Source: Bacteroidota bacterium (GTDB taxonomy: Bacteria; Bacteroidota; Bacteroidia; Cytophagales; Cyclobacteriaceae). Taken from it: a DNA stretch of 64,000 nucleotides. A model generated the notes under the pieces. The model had not been told where the DNA came from, did not search any database, and saw nothing but the letters and a program-made list of their open reading frames with translations. The DNA lies in assembly GCA_023428695.1 (NCBI GenBank), contig JAEYWY010000005.1:86995-150994 (forward strand). Reading direction: 5' to 3'. How positions within the stretch are numbered: position 1 is the stretch's first letter; the number at the start of each line of letters is the position of its first letter. A program made the position numbers and the translations under genes. This document shows positions 18,054-25,925 of this stretch, piece by piece.

Positions 18054-18269
18054 TTATTTCCTCCCGGCTTCGCTTTGGACGAGTTCAAGCCGGTAGGTGA
18101 CATTCTGGTCAAGCAATGCGCAGATCATCGTCATCAGCGCTCCTTCCTTTGAATGAAAGCAAATCTCGTCACCCTGCTTTGCTATGTGTTCGGATTGTAC
18201 GGAAAGGACTCCCATCAGGTCGGGTTTGTTCTGCATGTCGGAGTGACTTACGATCAGTGTTCCTTTCAT
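18054..18269 (-). CDS. small protein of unknown function, 71 aa
   Basis: A short frame with a balanced composition (MKGTLIVSHSDMQNKPDL then VQSEHIAKQGDEICFHSK). I do not recognise it. It has no signal peptide or membrane segment. It lies between the end of the CDF gene and the terminator of the DUF4097 operon, so it needs its own promoter; TATATTTCG (reverse strand of 18286-18294) is a weak candidate -7 element. It is kept because composition and isolation look gene-like, but an intergenic chance frame is not excluded. Confidence 0.42.
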   Translation of the reverse strand: MKGTLIVSHSDMQNKPDLMGVLSVQSEHIAKQGDEICFHSKEGALMTMICALLDQNVTYRLELVQSEAGRK

Positions 18270-18331
18270 GGACGGTGTAATAACCCGAAATATACGAGTA
18301 TTACTTCAAAAATCACACATACACACACAAG

Positions 18332-18354
18332 AAAAAGGCCCTCGCGCGAGGGCC
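18332..18354 (-). terminator. intrinsic terminator of the sigma/DUF4097 operon
   Basis: Read on the minus strand, the perfect inverted repeat GGCCCTCGCGCGAGGGCC is followed directly by a run of five T. It lies 17 bp after the stop of the last DUF4097 gene, so it should close that operon. Confidence 0.85.
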
Positions 18355-18370
18355 TGCTATGATCGTCTGG

Positions 18371-19216
18371 CTATTTCTTTCGTATGATGAGATCACCGTT
18401 GTAGTTCTGCATCGTAAGTTCCGCGCCTCCGCCATTGATGTCACCAATCTTCCATTCGTCAATAACCACCCGGAATACATCGCCTTTCTTTTCCTTCTTC
18501 TGAAGTGGTCCTGAGTTTCGAAACTGAATATCGAAATCGGAGTAAATGCTTCCCTGTTCGGTTTTACCTTTGATCGTCGCCTTGTAGTCAGCCGGAAGTG
18601 ATAGTTCGATATCACCATTAAAGGTGCTGTACGACATCGGTGTGTTTGGAGTCACCTTGTCGAAGGTAACTTTGATGTCACCGTTATAGGTCGTCGCGAC
18701 AACCGAACCGGAGATGTTCAACGCGGTGATTTTTCCATTGAAGTTTTCGAGTTCCAGCGCACCCTGCACACCGGTTACCATGAGGAAACCGTTGTTGTAG
18801 GTGTGGAGGAATACATCAAACCCGGAAGGGATCTCAAGTTCAACGTTCAGCCGCTGCGACCACGATCCGGATTCAATGGTAACCGAATTCTGATGTTCTG
18901 TTATCTCTATTTCAAGTCCGCTGCCCGCGATTCTTTTAAGTCCAGCCCTATTCGAATCGGTGTTCTCTTTGTTTTTTTCGTTTTTTGCGTCTCTGCTTTC
19001 GTTAACCACTTCCCTGTATCGCAGGAGCACATCCTTACGTGAAGTTGCTTTCACTGTGATTGAACCTGAATTCAAGTCAACCCTCAGTTTGCCACGCTCG
19101 GACGGATTCGACAACGGTATGGTTATTTCATTGTCCTGCGCACTAACTGTCCCGGTCACCAGTATTGCCAGTAGGATAAGAAGACCGGGTATTGTAATAT
19201 TTTTATTTGTTCTCAT
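18371..19216 (-). CDS. DUF4097-family exported beta-repeat protein (distal copy)
   Basis: A 281-residue protein with a signal peptide ending at VSAQ. The rest is the short beta-strand repeat pattern of DUF4097/DUF2807 proteins, predicted to fold as a solenoid: GKLRVDLNSGSITVKATS, LELENFNGKITALNISG, VVATTYNGDIKVTF, MSYSTFNGDIELSLP. The function of this family is unknown; in Bacteroidota it is regularly found at the end of ECF sigma/anti-sigma operons, as here, and may be an envelope stress output or structural component. It is the last gene before the terminator at 18332-18354 and lies 26 bp after a paralogue. Confidence 0.83.
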   Translation of the reverse strand: MRTNKNITIPGLLILLAILVTGTVSAQDNEITIPLSNPSERGKLRVDLNSGSITVKATSRKDVLLRYREVVNESRDAKNEKNKENTDSNRAGLKRIAGSGLEIEITEHQNSVTIESGSWSQRLNVELEIPSGFDVFLHTYNNGFLMVTGVQGALELENFNGKITALNISGSVVATTYNGDIKVTFDKVTPNTPMSYSTFNGDIELSLPADYKATIKGKTEQGSIYSDFDIQFRNSGPLQKKEKKGDVFRVVIDEWKIGDINGGGAELTMQNYNGDLIIRKK

Positions 19217-19242
19217 GATATTGATTATTGTCGATGTTGATA

Positions 19243-20115
19243 TTAGTTCTCTCTCAGGTAGACGTTGCCGTTGAACGTTTCGAAGTCCAGTTGCGCGCCT
19301 CCCTTTCCTGTTTTGAATTGATTCCCGTTTACTTTGTATTTCATCCCACGACTGCCGGATTCCTTTTCGACACGCACCGGTAGCGCAGTCAATTGTTCGA
19401 TATTTGTGTAAAACGAGCCGTTGAAACTTTTGAAACTGACGTTTGATGAAAGCCCTTTTTTGAAATACGCATTGATATCCCCGTTAAGGGTATAAAATCG
19501 GCAATCGGCGTTGGGGTTGCGTTCATACTGAATGTCGACGTCGCCATTGATGGTGGATGCTTTGGCTGCCGTGGCAAGATCTGTAAGGCGAATACCACCA
19601 TTAATATTTTCCGCCCGGACCTGACCGGAAACTTTTGCGACGGAGATATCACCGGCATTGATCGTACTCACAGAAACATTTGCAGCCGTTGGAATCCGGA
19701 CGCGAAAATTCATTTTGTAGTCGTAACTCTTCTCATTGTCACGGCAGTCGTTCCAGTCATAATTCCACCCGCCATGCGTACTTCCTGTGTTGGCCAGTTT
19801 CCTGAAGGATCCGCACACGCCCTGAACGTAAAGCACGATTGTATCAGCGCGGTCAATTACGCCAAGATTGATTTCTTTGACGCCTGCATCGAGTCGCGCC
19901 TGTGTTTTTCCGTCGATGATTTTTTCAACTTCGACCTGGATAACGTCCCCGGAATAGCCCTCAACGGTGATGTTGCCGTTGATGTTCGCGATAATCACCG
20001 CGTTGTTGGTTCCTTTCTTTTCAAAGGCAAGCTCGCGCGTTATCTTTTCTGTTTTTGATTGTCCGAATGACAACGTCGTTGTTAACAAGACGATGCCGAT
20101 TAATAATTTTTTCAT
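19243..20115 (-). CDS. DUF4097-family exported beta-repeat protein (proximal copy)
   Basis: A 290-residue paralogue of the downstream gene with its own signal peptide (MKKLLIGIVLLTTTLSFGQ). Repeated strands include AVIIANINGNITVEGYSG, AENINGGIRLTDLATAAKAS and FYTLNGDINAYFKK. Between these is a Cys- and Trp-rich insertion (VCGSFRKLANTG, WNYDWNDCRDN) absent from the other copy; its two cysteines could form a disulfide in the periplasm. It follows the anti-sigma gene by 42 bp. The role is unknown. The insertion suggests the two copies are not interchangeable. Confidence 0.83.
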   Translation of the reverse strand: MKKLLIGIVLLTTTLSFGQSKTEKITRELAFEKKGTNNAVIIANINGNITVEGYSGDVIQVEVEKIIDGKTQARLDAGVKEINLGVIDRADTIVLYVQGVCGSFRKLANTGSTHGGWNYDWNDCRDNEKSYDYKMNFRVRIPTAANVSVSTINAGDISVAKVSGQVRAENINGGIRLTDLATAAKASTINGDVDIQYERNPNADCRFYTLNGDINAYFKKGLSSNVSFKSFNGSFYTNIEQLTALPVRVEKESGSRGMKYKVNGNQFKTGKGGAQLDFETFNGNVYLREN

Positions 20116-20157
20116 GATCGTTCAAAATTTCGTGTTCCTGTTTTTTGTCCTGAGAAC

Positions 20158-20952
20158 TCAGATCATTACGTTGATCTTTTCACGGATGCGTTCTTTTACT
20201 TCCTCCGGCGTCCGGTCATCATCCAATAACTTTTTGAATTCTTTCACGGATGACTTTTCCTGAAGGGCAGCCATAACATCCGCAAGAGCGAGCTGTACCA
20301 GGGGTGACTCTTGTAATGCGATACTTTTTATAAGGTCCGTTCGCACCCGGCTGTCGGATGCGTAAGGCACCAACGCATCTAATGCAGCGAGTCGCACATT
20401 TACGTTTGGATCGTTGTTGAGCGTCGTAACCAGCGCGCGTGTCACTGAACTACTTGCTTCGCGCATTTCCTGCGACAGGCTTACTGCCTTCAGCCGATCC
20501 GTTGCCGATTCTTTTTCGAGCAAAGTCAGCATCATCATTTCGCGGAGGCCATTTACTTCAGTTGTCAGCGCCTGGATCTGGCCCGTCGACGTTGCTGATG
20601 GCCGGAGCAGGACATAGCCGAGGAAAATGCCCACCATGAACGTCACTGATGCAAACGCGAATGCAGGCGTAAAGGATGGAAGTGCAAACCAACTCTTAAT
20701 GGACTGGCGTTCGTGTTTCCGTTTTTCAGTCGCAAGCATCTGATAAAACTGTACGTCGAGATCAGGTGACGGCGCAGGAGATTCGAGACGTTCCAGTTTT
20801 TCGGAGACGTCATGCAGAACATGCAGGTCCTCAAGCTGGATCAGTCCATCTTCGAGGAGTCGTTCGATCGTGATGAGATCGTGATCGCCGGCATTACCAC
20901 TGTTATACCTTTCCAGCAGTTCTTTGATTTCACGTCTGTTCATAGTATTCAT
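20158..20952 (-). CDS. membrane anti-sigma-like protein with HEAT repeats
   Basis: A 264-residue protein whose N-terminal ~60 residues resemble the cytoplasmic anti-sigma segment without zinc-binding Cys/His residues. One transmembrane helix follows (about 93-113, SVTFMVGIFLGYVLL), and the part beyond it carries HEAT-type helical repeats (NDPNVNVRLAALDALVPY, then SPLVQLALADVMAAL). Its start overlaps the end of the ECF sigma gene by 4 bp, the standard coupling of a sigma factor and its regulator. The likely role is to hold the sigma factor at the membrane and release it on an envelope signal sensed through the HEAT part. The inference rests on gene order and topology. Confidence 0.75.
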   Translation of the reverse strand: MNTMNRREIKELLERYNSGNAGDHDLITIERLLEDGLIQLEDLHVLHDVSEKLERLESPAPSPDLDVQFYQMLATEKRKHERQSIKSWFALPSFTPAFAFASVTFMVGIFLGYVLLRPSATSTGQIQALTTEVNGLREMMMLTLLEKESATDRLKAVSLSQEMREASSSVTRALVTTLNNDPNVNVRLAALDALVPYASDSRVRTDLIKSIALQESPLVQLALADVMAALQEKSSVKEFKKLLDDDRTPEEVKERIREKINVMI

Positions 20953-21503
20953 CGTTTTGCCTCCATTTCGTGATAGATTGCTTTCAGCTCCTGCATTGCC
21001 CGATACACCCGGACTTTCACAGTGCCCTCGCTGAATCCAAGCTGGTCGCCGATTTCCTTGTATTTCTTTTCCTGGAATTTGCTTAGCAGAAGTATCTCGC
21101 GTTTGTCTTCCGATAGCCTGTCCATTGCAAGCGAAAGCAACTCCAGGTCCTCATCCTTTTGGTAGGATGTGAACCGATTGTCATCCGAGCCGATTCGCTC
21201 CTGCCAGTTTTCAACTGAGTCTGTTGCCTGAATACGTTTCTTCCGGTACTGGTCGTGGCTGACGTTTCGTGCGATGTGAAATAACCAGCTTCTGAACTCG
21301 CCCTCTCCGCGGTAGAGGGAGCGATACTTGAGAACGCGTACAAAAACGTTCTGCACGAGGTCTTCACTAAGTTCACGATCCTTATTGATGCCGTAGAAAA
21401 AGCCAAACAACGGCTTCTTATAGCGCTCAAATAGCAGCCCAAGCTTATCCAGGTCTCCGTTTTTTACCTTGTCCATCAAGGCATTATCGCTCAGTGTTTC
21501 CAA
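20949..21503 (-). CDS. ECF RNA polymerase sigma factor
   Basis: A 184-residue sigma-70 family protein of ECF size. Region 2 is seen in LFERYKKPLFGFFYGI through EDLVQNVFVRVLKYRS and FRSWLFHIARNVSHDQYRKK. Region 4 is the helix-turn-helix FQEKKYKEIGDQLGFSEGTV followed by KVRVYRAMQELK. It is the first gene of a four-gene minus operon with the HEAT anti-sigma protein and two DUF4097 proteins and probably directs its own transcription. It faces a methyltransferase gene; the shared gap of about 140 bp must contain the promoter, but I could not pick a convincing element. Confidence 0.92.
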   Translation of the reverse strand: METLSDNALMDKVKNGDLDKLGLLFERYKKPLFGFFYGINKDRELSEDLVQNVFVRVLKYRSLYRGEGEFRSWLFHIARNVSHDQYRKKRIQATDSVENWQERIGSDDNRFTSYQKDEDLELLSLAMDRLSEDKREILLLSKFQEKKYKEIGDQLGFSEGTVKVRVYRAMQELKAIYHEMEAKR

Positions 21504-21647
21504 AATCCGGCCTCAGGTTTTGTGAAGGGAAAACTTCCAGGATCTTTGAAGGTTACAAGCCTGCATCAATTTTGTTTGACTTTACTAAAGATAGGTCAAT
21601 CGGCTTTGAATCGTACCCCGGGCAGACTCCCGGAACCCCGAAAACGC

Positions 21648-22175
21648 ATGGAGGGCAAATTAGCACGCTTTAGGTGGGCCGTTGAATGTATGCAGCTTCG
21701 GCGCGACGACTCGGTTCTTGAAATAGGTCCGGGTGCCGGTCTTGCCCTTGAATTGATGGCGGTTCGCGTCCGCACGTTGACAGCAGTGGAGCGTTCCGGC
21801 GCCATGTTGAAGCGGGTTCAGGAGCGAATGCGCGGCCATAAAAATTTCCACAGTATTGGGGGCGACCTCCTGAAAGTTGATTTGAAAGACTGGCATTTCA
21901 CGGTGGTATTCGCCTGTAATGTCAGCGGATTTTTGACGAACGAAAACATGTTCCCGGCGCTGCTGCCCCACCTCACCAGGGACGCCAGGGTGGGAATTTT
22001 CTACCAGAATCCGCCGGGTTCACCAGTGCAAAAACTCAAATCTATGCTTCAGCAGCTAAGGGAAAATGCAGAGAAGAATCAGTTTATTATGATTGAGGAG
22101 TGTGCGATGTCTGCTATGTCGACGCCAACCGAGGGGTTGATTTTCCGACCGACTACGGGAGTCTCTATGAAGTAG
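21648..22175 (+). CDS. class I SAM-dependent methyltransferase
   Basis: A 175-residue Rossmann-fold methyltransferase. Motif I is VLEIGPGAGLALELM, the acidic loop is TAVERSGAM, and the strand-4 region is FTVVFACNVSGFL. The frame is open up to a start at 21522, but the ATG at 21648 leaves room for the divergent sigma promoter and precedes the conserved core directly. The substrate is unknown. The C-terminus looks short: after QFIMIEE the frame ends within about 25 residues, while another frame continues with a plausible last strand (EFFIFYRF), so a frameshift is possible (see findings). Confidence 0.72.
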   Translation: MEGKLARFRWAVECMQLRRDDSVLEIGPGAGLALELMAVRVRTLTAVERSGAMLKRVQERMRGHKNFHSIGGDLLKVDLKDWHFTVVFACNVSGFLTNENMFPALLPHLTRDARVGIFYQNPPGSPVQKLKSMLQQLRENAEKNQFIMIEECAMSAMSTPTEGLIFRPTTGVSMK

Positions 22176-22307
22176 GTGCTTACGATTGCCATTCCGAATT
22201 TTTCATCTTTTATCGATTTCCTACATGCATGCGGTTAACCGGACACCTGTTTCAGAAATCTGGTTACAAAACCAAATCTTTGGTATTCAGAGCAAATGAA
22301 CATTTTT

Positions 22308-23138
22308 ATGAAAAAACTAGTCATAATCCTGCTTTCCGTTTTTTGCATGGGTCAAGCTTATGCCCAGCTGGTGCAGGTTCACGTCGGTGTCACAACCGGC
22401 GGTAACGCTACTTTTGTTCTTGACAAAGGGATTTCGGAAGATCCGCGCTACAATTCCACGTATACCTTCAAACCGGCCCCGGTCGGCTTCAATTTTGGTG
22501 TCGACTTCGGAAAAAAATTCGGGTTGAGCCTCGAAGGTATCAAAGCACGGCAGGGGCAGATTTTTGAGATTATCGACATCGCGCAGAAGGTAAGAGGTGA
22601 ACGTCGTATCGATCTGGATTATTTCCACGTGCCGTTCCTGCTCAAATTCATGAGTGGCGGCACAAAAGGCACGCGGGCGAACTTCAACATCGGTCCGCAG
22701 ATGAGTTTTCTGACCAACGCGCGCGAATATGTAACTGCATCGGCAGGAACATTTGAGATTCCCGAGGGTGTAGACTTCTCATCCATCCAGCAGGAATTTC
22801 CGGACGCTATCGATAATGGTGACGGAACGTATGATGTGCCAACTGATGTGCCTGCACAGGACATTCTTTCCAAGAAGGCGAACGATTTCAAAAATTCGGA
22901 ATTTGCCATCGCAGCTGCCTTTGGTCTTGATATCGATTTGTCAAAGCACCTGTTTCTAACAACGCAGATCCGCGCAAACTACAGCCTTACCGATATCCGT
23001 AACGGCGACGTAATCGAGAGAATCAAGAACGGCGACGGGGGAAGCATCTTTGGTGAACGCGCGAACCTTGTGGTCGGAATCCAGGTTGGTATTCACTACA
23101 TGTTTGGCAAAACAAGGTCATTCAAATACAAGCCGTAA
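22308..23138 (+). CDS. outer-membrane beta-barrel protein (PorT-like)
   Basis: A 276-residue protein with a signal peptide (MKKLVIILLSVFCMGQAYAQ). The mature part alternates hydrophobic and polar residues in strands typical of small Bacteroidota outer-membrane barrels: VGFNFGVDFGKKFGLSLEG, FHVPFLLKFM, ARANFNIGPQMSF-like segments and the final strand LVVGIQVGIHYMF. No enzymatic motif is seen. The ATG at 22308 is preferred over one at 22296 because it begins the signal peptide. It is followed by a strong terminator. Specific function is unknown. Confidence 0.8.
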   Translation: MKKLVIILLSVFCMGQAYAQLVQVHVGVTTGGNATFVLDKGISEDPRYNSTYTFKPAPVGFNFGVDFGKKFGLSLEGIKARQGQIFEIIDIAQKVRGERRIDLDYFHVPFLLKFMSGGTKGTRANFNIGPQMSFLTNAREYVTASAGTFEIPEGVDFSSIQQEFPDAIDNGDGTYDVPTDVPAQDILSKKANDFKNSEFAIAAAFGLDIDLSKHLFLTTQIRANYSLTDIRNGDVIERIKNGDGGSIFGERANLVVGIQVGIHYMFGKTRSFKYKP

Positions 23139-23155
23139 CCCGGCAAAACCATTAG

Positions 23156-23198
23156 ATCCGTGTCACCGCGCCAAACACGCCTGTGACACGGATTTTTT
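23156..23198 (+). terminator. intrinsic terminator after the barrel gene
   Basis: ATCCGTGTCAC and GTGACACGGAT form a perfect 11-bp stem around a 21-base loop, followed by TTTTTT. It starts 17 bp after the stop codon of the barrel gene. Confidence 0.88.
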
Positions 23199-23245
23199 AT
23201 TGCCCTTGCGATCCTGAATTTGATTATTGGGATCTGAATTCGCAG

Positions 23246-23274
23246 ATTATTCTGGGGCGAAGCCACAGAATAAT
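23246..23274. repeat. inverted repeat at the head of the AATCAGC array
   Basis: ATTATTCTG and CAGAATAAT are perfect complements around an 11-base loop containing GCGAAGCCA. The 12-mer GCGAAGCCACAG inside it also occurs at 59833-59844 beside another copy of the repeat, which links the two sites. Confidence 0.6.
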
Positions 23275-23379
23275 CCTAATCAGCCTAATCCTAATCAGCC
23301 TAATCCTAATCAGCCTAATCATAATCAGCGTAATCATAATCAGCGTAATCATTTAATCAGCGTTCTTTAATCAGCGGTC
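23271..23379 (+). repeat. tandem AATCAGC repeat array 1
   Basis: A 15-bp unit TAATCAGCCTAATCC repeats about five times with drift to TAATCAGCGTAATCA, then breaks into two looser copies ending in AATCAGCGGTC. There are three AATCAGCC and four AATCAGCG words. The array ends about 50 bp before the ECF41 sigma gene. It encodes no protein and has no spacers, so it is not a CRISPR array. Confidence 0.85.
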
Positions 23380-23431
23380 GTTTTTCTTTACTTTAATGTC
23401 ACGTTCATGAAAGAATACTTGTCATCAGGTT

Positions 23432-24319
23432 ATGGACGGTACAATGAGTTTGCGCCCGCCCGTTAAAGATATTACCTCCCGGTTTGATCAGCAGCAGTCC
23501 CGGCTGATTCCGCTCGCTTATAATGTCCTCGGTGATATGAATGAAGCGCGGGACGTGGTCCAGGAACTGCTGAGTCATTATTTCCTTAACCCGACCGATC
23601 ACATTGAAAATCACGACGCCTACCTGACACGCTCCGTGATTAACCGGGCGATAAACGCGAAAAAGAAAATCAAAGTCCGAAGGGAAAGTTATAACGGGAT
23701 GTGGCTGCCTACGCCGGTAGGGACGGAGGACGATGTTTACCGTTCCGTTGATAAACGCTATATCCTCAACTATTCATTGCTGGTACTTCTTGAGCGCCTC
23801 ACTCCCCGTGAAAGGGCAGTCTTTATTCTGAAGGAATCGTTTGATTACCAGCATTCGGATATCGCTGCAGTACTTGAACTGCGCGAAGACTATTGCCGGC
23901 AACTGTTCAGGAGGGCCAGGAAGAAGCTCGATACTTCCCGCACTGTGGAATTGAAAAGAGAAACAAAAAATGAGACCGTGGTTGCATTAACACACGCCAT
24001 ACTGCAGGGCGATATCGAGAAAGTCAAGCAGCTACTTGCTGCAGATGTGAACTCGATGTCGGATGGCGGTAGTCTTCGTGCAGCAAGGAATATTCTCGTC
24101 GGTCGCGACCGCGTTGGTCGTTTTCTGACTGCGCTGTATAATAAGTACTTTATCCCGGGTTCGGAAGTGGTGCATACCACGATCAACTATTTACCGGCCC
24201 TGGTTTTTCGCGCGAACATGATCATCTATCGCTGTGTCGTATTTGAAATCCACGACGAAAAAATCGAAAACGTCTTCATCGTTATTAATCCGGAAAAATT
24301 AACGGAGATCCATATTTGA
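23432..24319 (+). CDS. ECF41-type sigma factor with SnoaL-like C-terminal extension
   Basis: A 295-residue sigma factor with sigma regions 2 and 4 in the first ~170 residues (RLIPLAYNVLGDMNEARD; RAVFILKESFDYQHSDIAAV) and a C-terminal SnoaL-like domain that modulates activity in the ECF41 group instead of a membrane anti-sigma factor. The linker motif WLPTPVG matches the WLPEP hallmark. The second hallmark, DGGGK/R in the extension, reads DGGSLRA here. The following gene encodes a carboxymuconolactone-decarboxylase-family protein, the classic ECF41 partner and target. An in-frame ATG at 23444 is an equally good start. Confidence 0.88.
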   Translation: MDGTMSLRPPVKDITSRFDQQQSRLIPLAYNVLGDMNEARDVVQELLSHYFLNPTDHIENHDAYLTRSVINRAINAKKKIKVRRESYNGMWLPTPVGTEDDVYRSVDKRYILNYSLLVLLERLTPRERAVFILKESFDYQHSDIAAVLELREDYCRQLFRRARKKLDTSRTVELKRETKNETVVALTHAILQGDIEKVKQLLAADVNSMSDGGSLRAARNILVGRDRVGRFLTALYNKYFIPGSEVVHTTINYLPALVFRANMIIYRCVVFEIHDEKIENVFIVINPEKLTEIHI

Positions 24320-24363
24320 TTGTCACGTTTGTCACGTGGGAGCTGTTAGACAATAAAACAATC

Positions 24364-24840
24364 ATGAGTATGGAAGTAACAGAAAAAAAACCGCGAATCA
24401 GCTACAATGAAATACCGGCTGGTATGTACGCAGCAATGCGCAATACTGAAAACTACCTGCACAAGTCCGGCCTTTCCGGTACGCTTATTCACCTGATCAA
24501 AGTGAGGGCATCTCAGGTCAATAAGTGCGGCTTCTGCCTTGATATGCATCATAAGGATGCGATCAAGGAAGGGGAAACATTTCAGCGGTTATACCTTCTG
24601 CCCGCATGGGAGGAGTCGCCTGTTTATACGGATGCCGAGAAAGCAACGCTGCACCTGACTGAGGTACTTACCAATATTTCAGAGCACGACGCTGAAGCAA
24701 TCGATGCAGCATACGAAAGGATGACGCCTTATTTTTCGAAAGAGGAGATTGCCAACATCGTACTTGCGATTTGTCAGATAAATTCATGGAACCGGATAGC
24801 CATCACGTTTGGCAACATACCCGGTAGCTACCAGAATTGA
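24364..24840 (+). CDS. carboxymuconolactone decarboxylase-family (AhpD-like) protein
   Basis: A 158-residue all-helical protein of the AhpD/CMD family. The redox motif CGFC followed by MHH (KCGFCLDMHHKDA) is the alkylhydroperoxidase-type CxxC..H site, so a peroxidase-like or reductase-like role is more likely than true decarboxylation. The ATG at 24364 is preferred; upstream in-frame TTG at 24316 would overlap the sigma gene. It lies directly after the ECF41 sigma gene, which in this group normally controls such a partner gene. The physiological substrate is unknown. Confidence 0.86.
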   Translation: MSMEVTEKKPRISYNEIPAGMYAAMRNTENYLHKSGLSGTLIHLIKVRASQVNKCGFCLDMHHKDAIKEGETFQRLYLLPAWEESPVYTDAEKATLHLTEVLTNISEHDAEAIDAAYERMTPYFSKEEIANIVLAICQINSWNRIAITFGNIPGSYQN

Positions 24841-24847
24841 TTTGGAA

Positions 24848-25687
24848 TCAGAATTCGAGTGTGAGCTGCGTCTGGCGTAGCACAGCCCGTGAGTATGCTG
24901 AACCGTGAAAATCCTGAAACTGCCCGTTGATTTCGTACAGGGCAGTTTCATGATACCGCGATGCTACGATCACGTTGGTGCGTCCTGCGGCTTTTTGAAA
25001 GAGATGCGCGACCAGTTCAGGAGAATTGTTTTCTTCCGAAAGATGGGAGAGAAACAAATGACTCATAAACGACGGCTTGTGTTCACGGAAAAGTTTCAGC
25101 GCCTGGCGATTTGACAAGTGGCCAAATCCACCGCGGATTCGATTCTTCAGCGGCCATGGATATGGTCCGCGTTCGAGCATCTCTTCGTCATAATTTGTTT
25201 CCAGGAAGGCAACATTGCACTGGCGGAAATGATGGATCACATGTTCGCATGCATATCCGATATCGGTGAAAATTCCGGCGCGGACTTCACCATTACTGAT
25301 TACAAAGTTATGCGGTTCAGCGGCATCGTGCCGTATCGGAAACGCAGATATGTTCAATCCGCCAATGGAAACAGTCTCGCCTGACGTGAACATTATCGTG
25401 TCTGTCGTTTCGAGCGCGCGCCCGGCCATTGCTTTCGTTCGCGCAGTAATGTACACCGGCAACTTATGACGTTTGCATAGTGCGGCAAGCCCATGAATAT
25501 GGTCGCCGTGTTCATGCGTGATGAAGACAGCCTTTACCATCCGAATTGAAAGCCCCAGCCGTTTCAGACGCTTTTCAATTTCCCGACAGGAGATACCCGC
25601 GTCAATGAGGACAGCGTCATCACCGTTTCCGATGAAGTAGCAGTTTCCGTTACTGCCCGAATTGAGGGACGCGACTCGCAGTGTCAT
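24848..25687 (-). CDS. metallo-beta-lactamase-fold hydrolase (YycJ/WalJ-like)
   Basis: A 279-residue MBL-fold protein. The start (MTLRVASLNSGSNGNCYFIG) and the metal motif THEHGDH (His58, His60, Asp62, His63) match the YycJ/WalJ group, thought to be a DNA exonuclease or involved in coordinating replication and cell-wall growth in Firmicutes. Additional ligands lie in FPIRHDAAEP and LSHLSEENN. It is cytoplasmic and apparently monocistronic, ending 7 bp from the convergent CMD gene. The precise substrate in Bacteroidota is not established. Confidence 0.88.
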   Translation of the reverse strand: MTLRVASLNSGSNGNCYFIGNGDDAVLIDAGISCREIEKRLKRLGLSIRMVKAVFITHEHGDHIHGLAALCKRHKLPVYITARTKAMAGRALETTDTIMFTSGETVSIGGLNISAFPIRHDAAEPHNFVISNGEVRAGIFTDIGYACEHVIHHFRQCNVAFLETNYDEEMLERGPYPWPLKNRIRGGFGHLSNRQALKLFREHKPSFMSHLFLSHLSEENNSPELVAHLFQKAAGRTNVIVASRYHETALYEINGQFQDFHGSAYSRAVLRQTQLTLEF

Positions 25688-25770
25688 GGTTGATAATCGT
25701 CCGAAATCTACTCCGAATTGTTGTCATCCCACAACGCTGCGACCGAAAATTCAGAGAGTGGGTATACCTT

Positions 25771-25785
25771 TGACATTACATGTCA
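25771..25785. promoter_or_regulatory. inverted repeat TGACATTACATGTCA in divergent region
   Basis: Two 6-bp arms (TGACAT, ATGTCA) around TAC lie 84 bp upstream of the start of the MBL hydrolase gene. The symmetry is that of a dimeric regulator site. No regulator gene adjoins. Confidence 0.35.
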
Positions 25786-25903
25786 ATTGGTCGATAGGTA
25801 TCCGCCAATTCGACGGGTCCGGTGCCTGACCGCAGGCATGACCAAAAACAAGTCGTGCGATAACATTTATCATACGACGCCGGTGACATTTTTATGATAT
25901 TGT

Positions 25904-25923
25904 CTCAGTGACGAATCACTGAG
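25904..25923 (+). promoter_or_regulatory. perfect hairpin just before a start codon
   Basis: CTCAGTGA and TCACTGAG pair perfectly around CGAA, two bases before the ATG at 25926. In RNA this 8-bp stem would cover the ribosome-binding region and could restrict translation of the following gene. Confidence 0.45.
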
Positions 25924-25925
25924 GT

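Noticed and set aside
22100..22405. Separate small gene in the +2 frame
   Set aside because: It has only a weak GTG start inside the methyltransferase gene and overlaps the barrel protein's signal peptide; it is better explained as a possible frameshifted tail.
23271..23379. CRISPR-like array
   Set aside because: Repeats are 15 bp and contiguous with no unique spacers, and no cas genes are nearby.
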